Below are positions 1-10,241 of a stretch of 64,000 nt of DNA, piece by piece. The stretch lies in NCBI GenBank assembly GCA_013407085.1, contig JACCGJ010012554.1:1-64000 (forward strand), in the 5' to 3' direction. Under the pieces are notes generated by a model. The model worked only from the letters and a program-made list of their open reading frames with translations. It did no database searches and had not been told where the DNA came from. Position 1 is the first letter of the stretch. The number at the start of each line of letters is the position of its first letter. This stretch comes from Atriophallophorus winterbourni. Its lineage: Eukaryota > Platyhelminthes > Trematoda > Plagiorchiida > Microphallidae. Position numbers and translations under genes: made by a program.

Positions 1-94
1 TGATCATGCATGGCATGACTTGGTGTATCCAAGAATATACATTATTATTATTATTATTAATATTATTATTAATATTATTATTATTATTCTCGGT
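1..94 (+). repeat. 3' end of an ATT-tailed non-LTR element
   Basis: The first 94 bases contain a tgatcatg...ccaagaatata block followed by a run of ATT/TTA triplets. The same block with the same tail ends the repeats at 14,400-15,097 and 16,548-17,074. It is therefore the 3' terminus of a non-LTR retrotransposon family with an (ATT)n tail, cut off by the window edge. Confidence 0.7.
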
Positions 95-639
95 TTAGGA
101 AACCATGTTGGACTTAAGAAAACGCATCTGGGAGTCTGCGCATTTGAGGTGTCTAGCATGTCTTGAAGTAGATTTCTGTATCACCTCAACAAGTTTATTA
201 TGTAAGATTTCGGAGATTACATTAAAATTGTCAAAAAGGAAAAATTCAGTTCAATCTTCGTTCGTAATGAGGTTTTTAAAGATTTTCCAATCTTTGTGAG
301 TAATTACATGTGGCTTTTTAACACTTGTTATTATGCTTTTGCAACTCAATTCGAAAAGTTTGAGTGTTAAATGAGTTAAAATTTGGAAAATTGGTGTCAA
401 GGGACAAGCTAGTATGGTTAAAAAATGCGGTGATGGGTTGTAATAATTCGAAAATGGGCTCGGGTATTGTGGACTCGGTCGATGGAATTGCCATGCCAAG
501 TTCCGATCTAATGGATAAGGCATTATACGGCGATTAAAGTTCCGAGTATTTCTATTGTCAAAAGTTGAAGAATTCCTAAAAGGTGGTGGTACAGGCAATA
601 ACGCACTAGTTTGTCGAAACTTGGGCAAGGTTCTTTTCC
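95..639. other. No recognisable gene
   Basis: I see no recognisable gene here. A 125-codon minus-strand frame (251-628) is rich in proline, asparagine and phenylalanine. It lies just downstream of the ORF1-like remnant at 640-1,005 and could be its degraded continuation, but no motif supports this. Confidence 0.4.
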
Positions 640-1005
640 TTAAGTGAGGGGATGTAATTTTTTTAGGTGAAATAATAGGTTGTGTTGAGTTATTCGCAAT
701 AGAAGGTGAAGTTGGAGGTGCATTCGACTATTGTGGCACCTTATCCAATTCCATCGTTTTTTTCCATTGTTGGAAGATTCGGTGGAATATTGAGTAGTAA
801 CGGTACGCTTATGGAACCTAGTTCTCCGTTGCATTGGCGTGAGATCAGGGTTAAAAAGTACATTTTTAAATATACGAATCGATTTCAAAACATCCTTATG
901 GGCTAAAATGTGTGATGCCAGGCATTTGTCACTTAGTTCTAATAGAATTGGGCAAGACCTCGTAGGCTTAAATTTCCTCATACGTTTTAGCGATGCGCAG
1001 TCCAC
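640..1005 (-). pseudogene. Possible LINE ORF1p C-terminal fragment
   Basis: The minus-strand frame (121 codons) carries a run ending NVLFNPDLTPMQRR, preceded by CPILLELSDKCLASHILAHK. This resembles the conserved block near the end of LINE ORF1 RNA-binding proteins, where a charged helix is followed by an (I/F)NPDLT-type motif. The frame then degenerates. It would be the ORF1 of another 5'-truncated or broken element on the minus strand. No zinc finger or complete domain is present. The call rests on motif resemblance only. Confidence 0.35.
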
Positions 1006-1560
1006 TGGGAAGCCATAATATGAGCAGATAGTAGTTTTAAATCTTGTTAAGGATATCTGTCGTCTATATCAAACATTATAACATTTTTAGATCTCAAGTC
1101 TCTGACAAATTTCAGTAACAATTGATTCAACGAACTTGTTAGTTCGTTGAAGTATATCCTTGTCGATATTTAATAGTAGTCAATAGTAGTCAATAGTTTC
1201 ATTGTGGTAATAAAAGCTGATAGCTTGTAAGAAACCACCGGGTGGTGTGTACAGAGGGTCGCACAAAGCGTGCTAAAAAGCATACATGATGAGATAAAAA
1301 CGGAGGCAAATAGGCCTTATAGCGGGCTATGTTCGCGTATAGCATACACCTTGATTGGAAATTTGTGGCTTTTTATATGGAGAAGTGTCAGACCAAGACA
1401 CATTCCCACCACGTCCTTCAGTGCATGACGGACTTTCGGACGGTTGCTTTGACGTGAGCAACGCTGATCCTTGCAAGCTAAGGAGAAAAGACTGGAAAAA
1501 GTGTTAGTTGTTTATGGATTTGTGAGTGGAATGTAGTATAATGGGGTAGAACGGAATGGC
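1006..1560. other. No gene seen; possible CR1-A 3' UTR
   Basis: There is no coding signal. A short direct repeat (agtagtcaat units) occurs near 1,170-1,195. The right half probably holds the 3' untranslated part of the minus-strand CR1-like element whose coding part ends near 1,560. Confidence 0.35.
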
Positions 1561-2676
1561 GAAAAATAAACAAAAGTCACTTCAAAGTTGATTGCCATTG
1601 GTGTTTGTCTAGGCGTTGCTTAAACGAAGACAGTGACTCAGCACATACTACCTCCGGTGGGAGAGCGTTCAAGACACGGTATATGTGGAGGGGTAGGAAA
1701 TACCTTCGACTGTTTAATCGCCTGTTCTAATGGGCAATCTTGAGATTGTGCCCACAATGATTACGTCGAATGGATAGAGGCATCAAGGACTTGCAAGGGT
1801 GGTGATTCTCTGTGAGAATGCGAAAGGTCAAAAGCAAATCTCCGCGGAGGAGTCGGTAGCGGATTGAGAAGAGGCCGCTATACTGCAGCCGTTCTTCGTA
1901 GGACATGTTTTGAAGGCTGTTGATAAGCTTTGTTGCTCGCCGTTGTGGCTGTTCGAAAGCGTTCATGTCTTGTTGGAGCCACGAATGCCACGCACTGACT
2001 GCATATTCCAGCGGGGGGCGGATTTAAGCGGACAGTAGCTGTGGGAAGAGTCGTCGGTCAAAGCGTCTGAAAAGTCGCCTCAGAAGACCAACACTGTGGT
2101 TTGCGGTTCTTGCAGCCTTGTTGCACTTGCTGGAGCAGCCCAGGTCGTGCTGTACGATGACGCCGAGGTCGCTTACCTGGTCCGCATGGCGCAAAATTCC
2201 GTCACCCAAGTAATAAGCGTAACAAACAGAGTGTCGAATGGTCAGAATGTGGCATTTTTCTGAGTTGAACGGTAAGATGTGTTCTAATGACCACCAATAG
2301 AGGCGGTCGAGGTCACGTTGCAGGATTTGATGATCTTTGAAGCTAGATATACGACGACTAACCTTGAGGTCATCCGCGAAGAGTAAAAATGAGCTTGATA
2401 AGATCATGCTGATATCATTGATGAATATAAGGAAGAGAGTGGTTCTGAGTACGGATCTCTGCGGAACCCCACTGGTTACCGGGTAACAGTCTGAATGGGC
2501 ATCTTTGACGCGCACACACGATTTGCGATCTTGCAAAAATCGGCTAATCCACGTCAACACGGGGTCATCGATTCCGTAGTGGCGTAGCTTTAGAATGAGA
2601 ATAAGGTGATCAACTCTATCAAAGGCTTTCAAAAAACCCAGGTATACCACGTCAACTGCCATCCGGCAGTCCACGG
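1561..2676 (-). pseudogene. CR1-A ORF2, 3' part: reverse transcriptase palm to C-terminus
   Basis: This is the minus-strand coding part of a CR1-like non-LTR retrotransposon. Between 2,674 and 2,024 the frame shows the RT motifs in order: KAFDRVDH (motif A), SGVPQRSVL (motif B) and LLFADDLK (motif C, catalytic FADD). The thumb region follows. After a frame break the tail continues at 1,966-1,727 (RRATKLINSL, LRGDLLLTFRIL) and, in another frame, to about 1,600 (LNALPPEVV). The upstream half of the same ORF lies at 7,268-7,900: the BEL/Pao insertion split it, and the two halves join in frame once the insert and one target-site copy are removed. Frameshifts make it non-functional. Confidence 0.85.
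2672..2676. other. Left target-site duplication of BEL/Pao-1 (cacgg)
   Basis: The 5-bp word cacgg directly precedes the 5' LTR and recurs directly after the 3' LTR at 7,263-7,267. Five base pairs fits BEL/Pao integration. Confidence 0.85.
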
Positions 2677-3081
2677 TGTAAGATGTACATTGAATTTATT
2701 TTATTGACAACTAACTGTTTAAATCTACTGGTATTTTTGTATATTTTTACCATTTTTGTTTTACCGAACTACTTGAATTTATTCGTTCTTGAGCTTATAT
2801 TTCTGTATCGTTATTTGGCCGTTTGCGCGCTATCCAGAGTTGCAATCATTCGTGGTCATTGTTGCTGTTGAATAGTCTTGTTTTTGGATTCAGTACGAAG
2901 CGGAATAATTAGGGTTTGCTATTTTTATTGTATCATTATTTTGCCTCAATAGTACCGTACTCATCTCACGTATTGTCTTGGACGCGTAACTCAACCGTTG
3001 GATAGACACATTGGTGTTTATAACGTGACTGAAATCTTTGACGTTGAACTCGATTTTCCCCGGACTGAATTGTGGGTTACA
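2677..3081 (+). repeat. 5' LTR of BEL/Pao-1
   Basis: The LTR is 405 bp and ends in the inverted word tgtaa/ttaca. Against the 3' LTR (6,838-7,262) I count about 10 substitutions plus a 20-nt gap near 2,981, roughly 2.5% substitution divergence, so the insertion is not recent. Confidence 0.88.
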
Positions 3082-3107
3082 GCACTCAATTATCTTTGTT
3101 CGAGCAA

Positions 3108-3785
3108 ATGAGGAGAACGAAGAAATCGTCGAAGAAAACGACTGAACACGAACAAAAGGATCCTTTGGACGGGCAAGTCGGTAATCTTCCATTGGCTGAT
3201 AACATGTCATGCTCTGGTTCAGTAGTTAGTTCTAACTCTGATAATCTTAGGGCGCACTTTGTGTTAGCACAAATAGAGGAAGAACAGAAGCGTCAGGAGC
3301 TTGAGCTATGACTGTTGAACGCTGCGATTGCTAGTCGACTTGCACGACTTAAATTAGAACTGTCTGAGGATGGACATTCTCGCCAGGTTGCTGGAGACGG
3401 TAAGGCTGAGAAAACCGTCAAAGAATGTCTTAGCTCAGTTAATCTCCAAGAAGCACGCAAAGGTTCAAGTCATTTTCTTGACCATGTAACACCGGTGATG
3501 CCACGAGTAAAATTGCAGTATTTCGATGGCAATCCATGCCAGTATTGGAAATTTATACGTCAGTTTGAAAACTATATTGAAAGTAATGCTTTTGACGACG
3601 GACAACGTATGCTGTATTTGCTGCACTATTGTGAAGGTCGAGCGCGAGATGCTATCGATGGATGTAGTATGTTGCTGCCCGTAGGTGCCTACAAAAGGGC
3701 GCGAGAGATCTTAACTGATCTCTACGGACAGACTCACGTTATCGCGCGGTCAATGATTGACCGGTTAATTCCATGGAAAAAGTAA
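3108..3785 (+). pseudogene. BEL/Pao-1 gag, N-terminal and capsid part
   Basis: The Gag frame probably starts at the ATG at 3,108, 26 nt after the 5' LTR. It has a basic, glutamine/glutamate-rich N-terminus, an in-frame TGA at 3,309-3,311, and then continues in the same frame to 3,785. The second part contains the Pao-type Gag core (the DUF1759-like region): KLQYFDGNPCQYWKFIRQFE followed by MLYLLHYCEGRARDAIDGC. Gag forms the virus-like particle core. The frame breaks at 3,785 and the zinc-knuckle part appears in another frame at 3,953. Confidence 0.85.
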
Positions 3786-3952
3786 AGTCAAACGGGATTT
3801 CGCTGACACAAATCTCGATAGGGATGCATAACTGTGAGACTGCTGTATCTCACATGAATTGCGATGCGGACCTAGATTCGTTGACGACACTTGAATTAGT
3901 CGTTTTTAAGCCGCCACACGAATTACAGGATCAGTGAGCGAGGTTAGTTGAT

Positions 3953-4381
3953 GTGATTTACGGAGACAATCACCAGCCGAAGTTCCACGATTTGCAAAGT
4001 TTCATAGCAGACGAAGCGCGAATAAGTCGTAGTCGTTTCAGTCAAATCGCAACGAAAGCAAATGTGAAGGTGACTGACAAGTCAGGAACAGAATTTGCGC
4101 GTATTTATATTACGGTGAATCAAATAGACCAGTTTCACTCGAAAATAGCCGTTAATTGCTATGTTTGTGGTGTTGAACACCACTTGGAGAAGTGTGACAA
4201 GTTCAGATCTTACTATGTGACCGATCGGTGGAACGCTGTCAAGAAACATCAGGCTTGTTTCTTGTGTCTTATCAGAGGTCATCTTGCTACGGATTGTCGA
4301 AAGAAAGGCCTGTGTTCTGTTTCTGGCTGTAACAGAAGACACAGTCACCTCCTTCATATGGGCCAGAAGGAAAAAAACTGA
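3953..4381 (+). pseudogene. BEL/Pao-1 gag C-terminus with zinc knuckles
   Basis: This frame holds the end of Gag. Two cysteine-histidine knuckles are visible, CYVCGVEHHLEKC and CFLCLIRGHLATDC, followed by the CSVSGCNRRHSHLLH block typical of BEL/Pao Gag. These bind the element's RNA. The frame is separated from the capsid part by a frame break and stops at 4,379-4,381. Confidence 0.85.
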
Positions 4382-4487
4382 AAATTCTCTGAAATGTAAC
4401 AGTCTGAATACTAGTTACGAACGTGTTCGTCTAGGCACATTCCCTGTTACTATATTGTGACCACATGGCGCAGTAGATACATACGCT

Positions 4488-5095
4488 ATGTTAGATAATG
4501 GTTCTGATGTGTCGCTGGTGAAAAGCAGCCTTCTAACAAAGTTGGGAATCCGACATGAGAAAGAAGTTTTGCATGTTCGAACACTAAATTCGGTATCTCA
4601 TCTAGACTCGGGCACGATGGAATTGTCTTTGGGGCCATTGGGTTGCCAAGAGTCTGCCGTACTCATGAATCGTGCATTCTGTGTACCAAAGTTAACGAAA
4701 AACAATAGTTGTTCGGCTGCTATAGACGCCATGCCGTGGGAACATCTGAAAGACCTTGACTTGCCTGACATTTCTGATAAAACTATTGGCCTGCTTATTG
4801 GAGCAGACGTGCCGGATGCACACTGGGTGATGGAGCAGAGATTAGGTCGCCGTAACGAACCCTTCGCTTATCAAACAACAATTGGCTAGGTGGTTCTTGG
4901 ACCAGTTATTTCAGACCCGACACGCAACAAGTTTGTGTTCAGTGTGCAACAGGAAGACACGGATGAGGCTGAGCACTCGAAGTTGATGTACAATAAAGAA
5001 TTCGAGGATAGTGCCTCATGTGAACAACAACTGTCGAGGGACGGAATAAAAGCCGTTCGAATTGTCGAAAATCTTGTCGTTTGAAAGATGGGCAT
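4488..5095 (+). pseudogene. BEL/Pao-1 aspartic protease region
   Basis: MLDNGSDVSLV at the start is the retropepsin active-site motif (D-N-G-S type, usual in BEL/Pao). The downstream block LIGADVPDAHWVMEQRLG is the conserved segment that follows the protease in Pao polyproteins. A stop at 4,887-4,889 and further frame changes interrupt it. The region then runs through the linker towards RT. Confidence 0.85.
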
Positions 5096-5795
5096 TTTGA
5101 AGTGTGTTTACCTTGGAAAAAAGATTTCCACAGACACTGCAGCAACCGTGAACAAGCAAAGTCGCGTTTACAGAGTCTGCGTTCTAGGTTTATGCGAGAT
5201 CCTGAGTTACTGAGGTATGCAAGTGTGATGGAACACAATTATATCTGCGGATATGCAACTCATGTTCCAGATCATCAATTGTCGACAAACTTTCGACCTT
5301 GATGGTATCTTCCTCATCACGCAGTTATTAACCCTAAGAAACCTGGTAAGATAAGGGTTGTACATGATTGTGACGCCAAGTTCGGAGGTGTATCACTCAA
5401 TGATTGTTTATACCAAGGTCCAGATACACTGCGTAGCTTATTTGGTATACTTCTGCGATTCCGTAAAGAGGTGATCGCGCTCCCTGCCGACACTGAAGAA
5501 ATGTTCATGCAAATTTCTGTACCTGTTATTGACCGAGGTGCTCTGAGGTTTTTGTGGTGACCGAACAGTGACTTATCTCAAACTCCTACTGAATATCAGA
5601 TTGCGGTTTATCCTTTTGGAGCTGTTTCATCGCCATTTGTCGCGAATTTTGCACTCAATCAGACGCTTGTGCATTGCGATCAGAACGCCTTTCCGCTGGT
5701 TGCCGAAGGTATTCAAAATAACTTTTATGTCGACGATTTGCTGATTTCTGTATCAAAGGAAAGTGATGCAATAATCTTTGTCGACAAAATTCACC
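5096..5795 (+). pseudogene. BEL/Pao-1 reverse transcriptase
   Basis: RT motifs appear across changing frames: [19 protein letters not shown](H)D near 5,310-5,370, [11 protein letters not shown], then YPFGAVSSPFVANFAL near 5,610, and the catalytic NNFYVDDLL at 5,717-5,743 (YVDD codons at 5,726-5,737). The RT is cut short: just after ISVSKESDAIIFVDKIH, at about 5,795, the reading continues directly into integrase, so the RT thumb, RNase H and the integrase zinc domain are missing. Confidence 0.85.
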
Positions 5796-6570
5796 GGCGT
5801 GGAAAACCTACAGATATCTACAGTGACAATGGAACAAATTTCGTTGGCGCTCAAAGAGAGCTTCGAGAATGCATGATAAAGTGGAATGAGCATAAAATAA
5901 ACGAACAGCTTGCATCACAAGGAACACGGTGGCATTTCCAAACCCCGTATGCAAGTTATCGTGGTGGTTTTTGGGAACGTGTTATCAGGTCTGTTAGGAG
6001 GATACTGTTTGGATTGTTATTGTAGCAAGTTGTATCAGATGAAGTACTAAACACTTTGATGGTCGAGGCTGAACGTATACTGAACAATCGTCCATTAGTT
6101 CCGGCCTAATCGAATTCCGCGGAAGCTGTGGCTTTGACACCTAACCATCTATTAATTTTACGAGGAAAGGCGGGACTACCCACTTTATTGCTCAAAATTA
6201 TCTGCTAGGATGAAAGCAAGCCTCTTATCTAGCTGATATTTTTTGGCGTAGATGGCTACATGAATATTTGTCTACACTCCATACCCGCCAAAAGTGGTTT
6301 CGAAAACACCGAAACTTGAGGGTTAGAGATTTAGGTCTCGTGGTGAACGACGCAACACCTCGTGGATCCTGGCCCTTGGGTAGAGTAACTGAATGCGTTT
6401 TGTCGAAAGATGGGTTAGTAAGGCAAGCTTGTGTGCAATCGAGAGGGGTAGTGATTAAGCGGGATTTTCGTCAACTTTGCTTTCTAGAAGCAGATTCGAA
6501 TATAACGGATGGAGATGCAACGATACCATCGAACCTGGATGCTGATACCGGAACTGGGTTTGTCACGTAA
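5796..6570 (+). pseudogene. BEL/Pao-1 integrase core and C-terminal domain
   Basis: DIYSDNGTNFVGAQREL is the second acidic block of the DDE integrase core. GTRWHFQTPYASYRGGFWER carries the third catalytic region (the glutamate of FWE). After stops near 6,025 and 6,108 the C-terminal domain appears at 6,268-6,570 (GDLV-like segment, then PRGSWPLGRVTECVLSKDG), the DUF5641-type tail of Pao integrases. The first catalytic aspartate and the HHCC finger are lost in the deletion at about 5,795. Confidence 0.85.
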
Positions 6571-6837
6571 AGGGACCAGGCCAGCTGGATTGGTTGTGGT
6601 AAGGCATGGAAAACGTCTGGCTTCTAACTAATCTGGCTGAAAAGGCCGGTGAATTTTGTCACATGTGTGAGGCATGGAGAACGTCTTGTGCATTGTGACA
6701 TTATCTCACTTTGTTCCTAGATAAAACGTCTGATAGCCATTATGATATACTCGGCGATGGGTAAAGATATAGACTAGGATACCAGAGCATGTACGTTGTC
6801 AGCCTTTAAGAAATCCGGCGCGGATTTTGGAGGCCGG

Positions 6838-7262
6838 TGTAAGATGTACATCGAATTTATTTTATTGACAACTAACTGTTTGAATCTACTGGTATTTTTG
6901 TATATTTTTACCATTTTTGTTTTACCGAACTACTTGATGTTATTCGTTCTTGAGCTTATATTTCTGTATCGTTATTTGGCCGTTTGCGCGCTATCCAGAG
7001 TTGCAATCATTCGTGGTCATTGTTGCTGTTGAATAGTCTTGTTTTTGGATTCAGTACGAAGCGGAATAATTAGGGTTTGCTATTTTTATTGTATCATTAT
7101 TTTGCTTCAATAGTAACGTACTCATCTCACGTATTGTCTTGCCAATATACTGGTGGGTTTGGACGCGTAACTCAACCGTTGGATAGACACATTGGTGTTT
7201 ATAACGTGATTGAAATCTTTGACGTTGAAATCGATTTTCCCCGGACCGAATTGTCGGTTACA
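6838..7262 (+). repeat. 3' LTR of BEL/Pao-1
   Basis: The LTR is 425 bp, running from tgtaag to ttaca. It has 20 nt (near 7,141-7,160) that the 5' LTR lacks. A cacgg target-site copy follows at 7,263-7,267. Confidence 0.88.
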
Positions 7263-7267
7263 CACGG

Positions 7268-7900
7268 CTTTCGTCCAATCGTCCCTGGCCAACAGGAGGT
7301 TGGATAGGCAGGAGTGTCCTGACCGGAAACCATGCTGTTTATGAGCAAGGATGTGATTTTTATCAAAGTGGCGTGTGATGGTGTCAGATATTATACTTTT
7401 CATGACCTTCGAGATCACAGACAGCAGGGTCACCAGGCGGTAATTAGCTGGTAAGGTGCGGTCGCCTCCCTTAAAGACCGGAGTGATCAAGCCTTCGTGG
7501 GACTGCAGCTGAGTCGAGTGAACGCTGGAAATGTAGCGCCAGATCGTTTGAGATATATGCTGCGACTGCATTCAAAGCCTTTGGGTGTATGTGATCTATA
7601 CCCGGGGAGCTAATATGTCGCAGGTGGCTCAATTTGTGTTAGACGGCGTCGCAGCTGGAGATGATTGAGCTCAACGAAGGCACATGAGACAGTGGTGCAA
7701 GTATGACTACGGACTTAGGGGCAGCACGAAAGATGGGAGCGTACTGCGCACCCGAGGAGCTGGCGACTTCTTCAGGTGACGTGGATAGACCCGAGGGTGT
7801 CTCAAGCGAAGGGGTACCTGTTTTCACCTTTTTCCGAGCGTTGATCTCCTTATATAGCAGCTTCGGGTTTTCTAGAATTCTCAAAGTTAGCTGTTGTTGA
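7268..7900 (-). pseudogene. CR1-A ORF2, finger part of reverse transcriptase
   Basis: On the minus strand this carries the RT entry: EGLITPVFKGGD, PANYR, LLSVISKVMKSIISDTI, QHGFRSGHSCLSNLLLARDDWTKAV. These are RT blocks 1-2 of the CR1 clade. The run ends exactly at the BEL/Pao insertion and resumes at 2,671 with the motif A region. Upstream (7,639-7,884) is the linker between endonuclease and RT. A frame break separates the linker from the RT. Confidence 0.85.
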
Positions 7901-7941
7901 TAAAGGAATTTATCACTACGTTTGAGAGATGTACACTGGTT

Positions 7942-8700
7942 TCACAATAATCTATAGAATTCCCAGTTCTCTGAGGTGGGGCATCGAGAGAAAGTATGCC
8001 ATGCAAGATTCCATAGTGCCATCATTTTTCTGGTCCGGCTTCTAATTGTCGGTCGGTCGCGTTTTGTTGGTATTGCCTTCATCGTCGATGATAGGTCAAG
8101 TAATGTGTGCCATCGTGTAACATCGTGTATCGGCATGATCAGCATGACCCAGTGGTGGTTCGATCATCATGTTTTCGACCATCAGTTCTTCGTTGGTGAG
8201 TATTAGATCGGAGGTAGACGGGATATGGTGGCCGCAGAATCGTGTCGGTTCGTTGACATGGCTGTACAATGGATGGGTAGCAATCAATTCTGATAAGTCA
8301 CGTCCAAACTGATAGCTGGGCAAGCCTGACGATACACCCGGAGAGTTGAAGTCTCCTATTATGAGGACATGCGTGAAGTGTTGTGAAAGTCCGAGTCGGA
8401 TGGCAGTCAGCAAAGTAGAGTCCATATGAGAATCCGCATTTGAAGGGTGGTAGATCACACCCAACAAGGCCACGTCGTCGCGCTGCAAGAAAACTCTACA
8501 CCACAAAGTGTCAGGAACAGACAGATCAGGGTCTTCGATCTCTTCACAGCGTAGTGATTGATTGTAATTTAGTAGGACACCTCCAGGTTTCTGTGATGGC
8601 AATGAGATCAAAGTTTTTTTGTCGAATGGAGAAGTTTTAATTCGGAGAATTTGTTCATGAATCCTCGGATGTTCATATAGCAACAGGACAGTGTATGGCG
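7942..8700 (-). pseudogene. CR1-A ORF2, apurinic-like endonuclease domain
   Basis: The minus-strand frame shows GGVLLNYNQSL, VALLGVIYHPSNAD, HVLIIGDFNSPGV (the catalytic GDFN block) and LYSHVNEPTRF, in the order seen in APE-type endonucleases of CR1 ORF2 proteins. The SDH block near the domain end is degraded (GHADHADT). The endonuclease nicks target DNA to prime reverse transcription. The N-terminal N-x-(R/N) and E active-site blocks are not readable here. Confidence 0.82.
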
Positions 8701-8828
8701 GTTGCGTTGGGCATCGTGAGGTGTAACACCTAGGAAGCCGATCCTTGGTGAGACGAATTCGGAGGCCTGGACAACCGCACTGCGCTATCAGCTTCCGAAG
8801 AAACCTGAAGTGTACGGCAAATTTGATC

Positions 8829-9535
8829 TCATTGCGAAACGTCTTCGGATAGACGTTCTCTGAAACACGGCGACTTGGATTCGGGCACGTTTGTGCAGAA
8901 TACCGTCATTCTACCAGCGCGAGAATTCTGCTCAGGGTTTTTCTGTTGGTTAGCAAAAGGACGTGTTGCATCTATCGCTGGGACTAATGGTAGCTTCGAG
9001 ATATGGGGATCAGTTTGTACACGAGGTGACGCAGCAACGACTTCGGAGTAGCCAAGCTTGGCGACAATCATGGGGCGGATATCGTCCTTATTAGAATTAG
9101 GTGGAGATGAACAGGTCGTGAACTTCGTTTCGAGTAGTTTTACGCGTGCTTCCAGTGAAGAGATGATTTCTTTCTGCTGGTCAAGCAAAGTAAGCAGAGA
9201 GCGGATAATCGGTTTTTTGGAACAGTGTACGCAAAACCATGGTAAGTTTGTGAACTGTAGATGCTCTTTTAATTCTAACGTCGATAACCCGGAACAACGC
9301 GAGTGGAACCATGTGGAGCAACTACTACACTCAATTCTTTCAGTTAAGGATTAGGAGCAGTCTCCCTTGCCACAAATTTTGGCGTCCAAGTTTGTCAAGA
9401 TTGACGTTGGTTTTTTGCTGGATTTATGCTCTACGTTTTTTGAAGGTTTGCTTTTACCCGTTGTCTTACATTCACTGGATTTTCGAGTAACTTTACCGTT
9501 ATAACGGAGGTTCGATTTTGATTTACTGTCAACCA
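8829..9535 (-). pseudogene. CR1-A ORF1 with PHD-type zinc finger
   Basis: On the minus strand a basic N-terminus (MVDSKSKSNLRYNGKV, start near 9,535) leads to CGKGDC. After a frame change come ECSSCSTWFHSRCSG and WFCVHC, together a C4HC3 (PHD-like) zinc finger. A heptad-like stretch LLDQQKEIISSLEARVKLLE then suggests a coiled coil. The tail MTVFCTNVPESKSPCFRERL matches the equivalent CTNMPESVSPCFQA of CR1-B ORF1 (from about 10,815). PHD-bearing ORF1 proteins are known in CR1-like elements. One frameshift near 9,360 splits it. Confidence 0.78.
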
Positions 9536-9905
9536 TGATGACAATAATCGAATAAAAAATAACAAAATCTGTCACGACAAAAAAGATTCAACTTGCGCGC
9601 CAGTTATGACTAGGAGATATCATGTAGGAGGATAGTCAATGGTTGTAAAGTCTCACAAACCTGTTCTTTTGAATTCCATTTAATTCGGATTCTAACTTCC
9701 GTAATTTATTTAAAATAACGGAAGTGTTCTGATCTAACTAAACGGAACATTTGTTGGTCTTGTGAATTTTACGTAAATTAATTCGCTCCGAGATGTGTTT
9801 TAGTGTACATATTTCAAATAGTATAAATTAAATAATAGTCAAAAGAGTGAGAGATATAAAATAAACGTTTTCGTCATTATGAAATATTTGGCAATCAAAC
9901 CGTTT
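9536..9905. other. No gene seen
   Basis: AT-rich sequence between the 5' end of CR1-A and a small CR1 remnant. It probably includes the CR1-A 5' UTR. No motif was recognised. Confidence 0.4.
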
Positions 9906-10020
9906 TCAAACCAAGGGCGACCTTGATAATATTACTGAAATCTTTAAAATTGCCTCTAAAGCAGCTATAAGGGGAGATCCTAAGATCTTAAGATTAGGCC
10001 CAGGTCGCTGGCGCGTGAGC
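9906..10020 (+). pseudogene. CR1-like RT C-terminal fragment
   Basis: The plus frame near 9,920-10,015 reads DNITEIFKIASKAAIRGDPKI. This matches the C-terminal tail DDITEILKLAPKAATKGNS of the minus-strand CR1-C element at 17,959-18,252. It is a short orphan fragment of the same family lying in the opposite orientation. Confidence 0.65.
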
Positions 10021-10241
10021 ACTTTTTCAGCTGGTCAACTTCGGTTCTCTCTATTGGTCCACCACGGCCTTGGGCGCGCGATACGAATTTACCTCGTTGA
10101 ATTTCTGATAAAGATTTATTTGCAATTTATTTTGCAATTCATCTGATTCATCTTACGTTCCAATTTTTGTTATGCGAATACGTATTTGTCTCTCATAGCT
10201 GAATACAATTACAATATTTCTGCATCATGTGCCGCATTTAA

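Larger units (their letters stand above)
2677..7262 (+). mobile_element. BEL/Pao LTR retrotransposon (BEL/Pao-1), internally deleted
   Basis: This 4,586-bp plus-strand element has two LTRs starting tgtaa and ending ttaca, and is flanked by the 5-bp duplication cacgg. Its internal order is gag, aspartic protease, reverse transcriptase with YVDD, integrase core, then the C-terminal domain typical of Pao integrases. The gag-PR-RT-RH-IN order is established for BEL/Pao. Here RNase H and the N-terminal part of integrase are missing through an internal deletion near 5,795, and several stops and frameshifts occur, so it cannot be autonomous. It sits inside the ORF2 of the minus-strand CR1-A element and is therefore the younger of the two. 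Confidence 0.9.

Noticed and set aside
2683..2871. 62-codon hydrophobic frame in the LTR, repeated at 6,796-7,032
   Set aside because: It repeats only because it lies in both LTRs; it has no sign of being a membrane protein gene.
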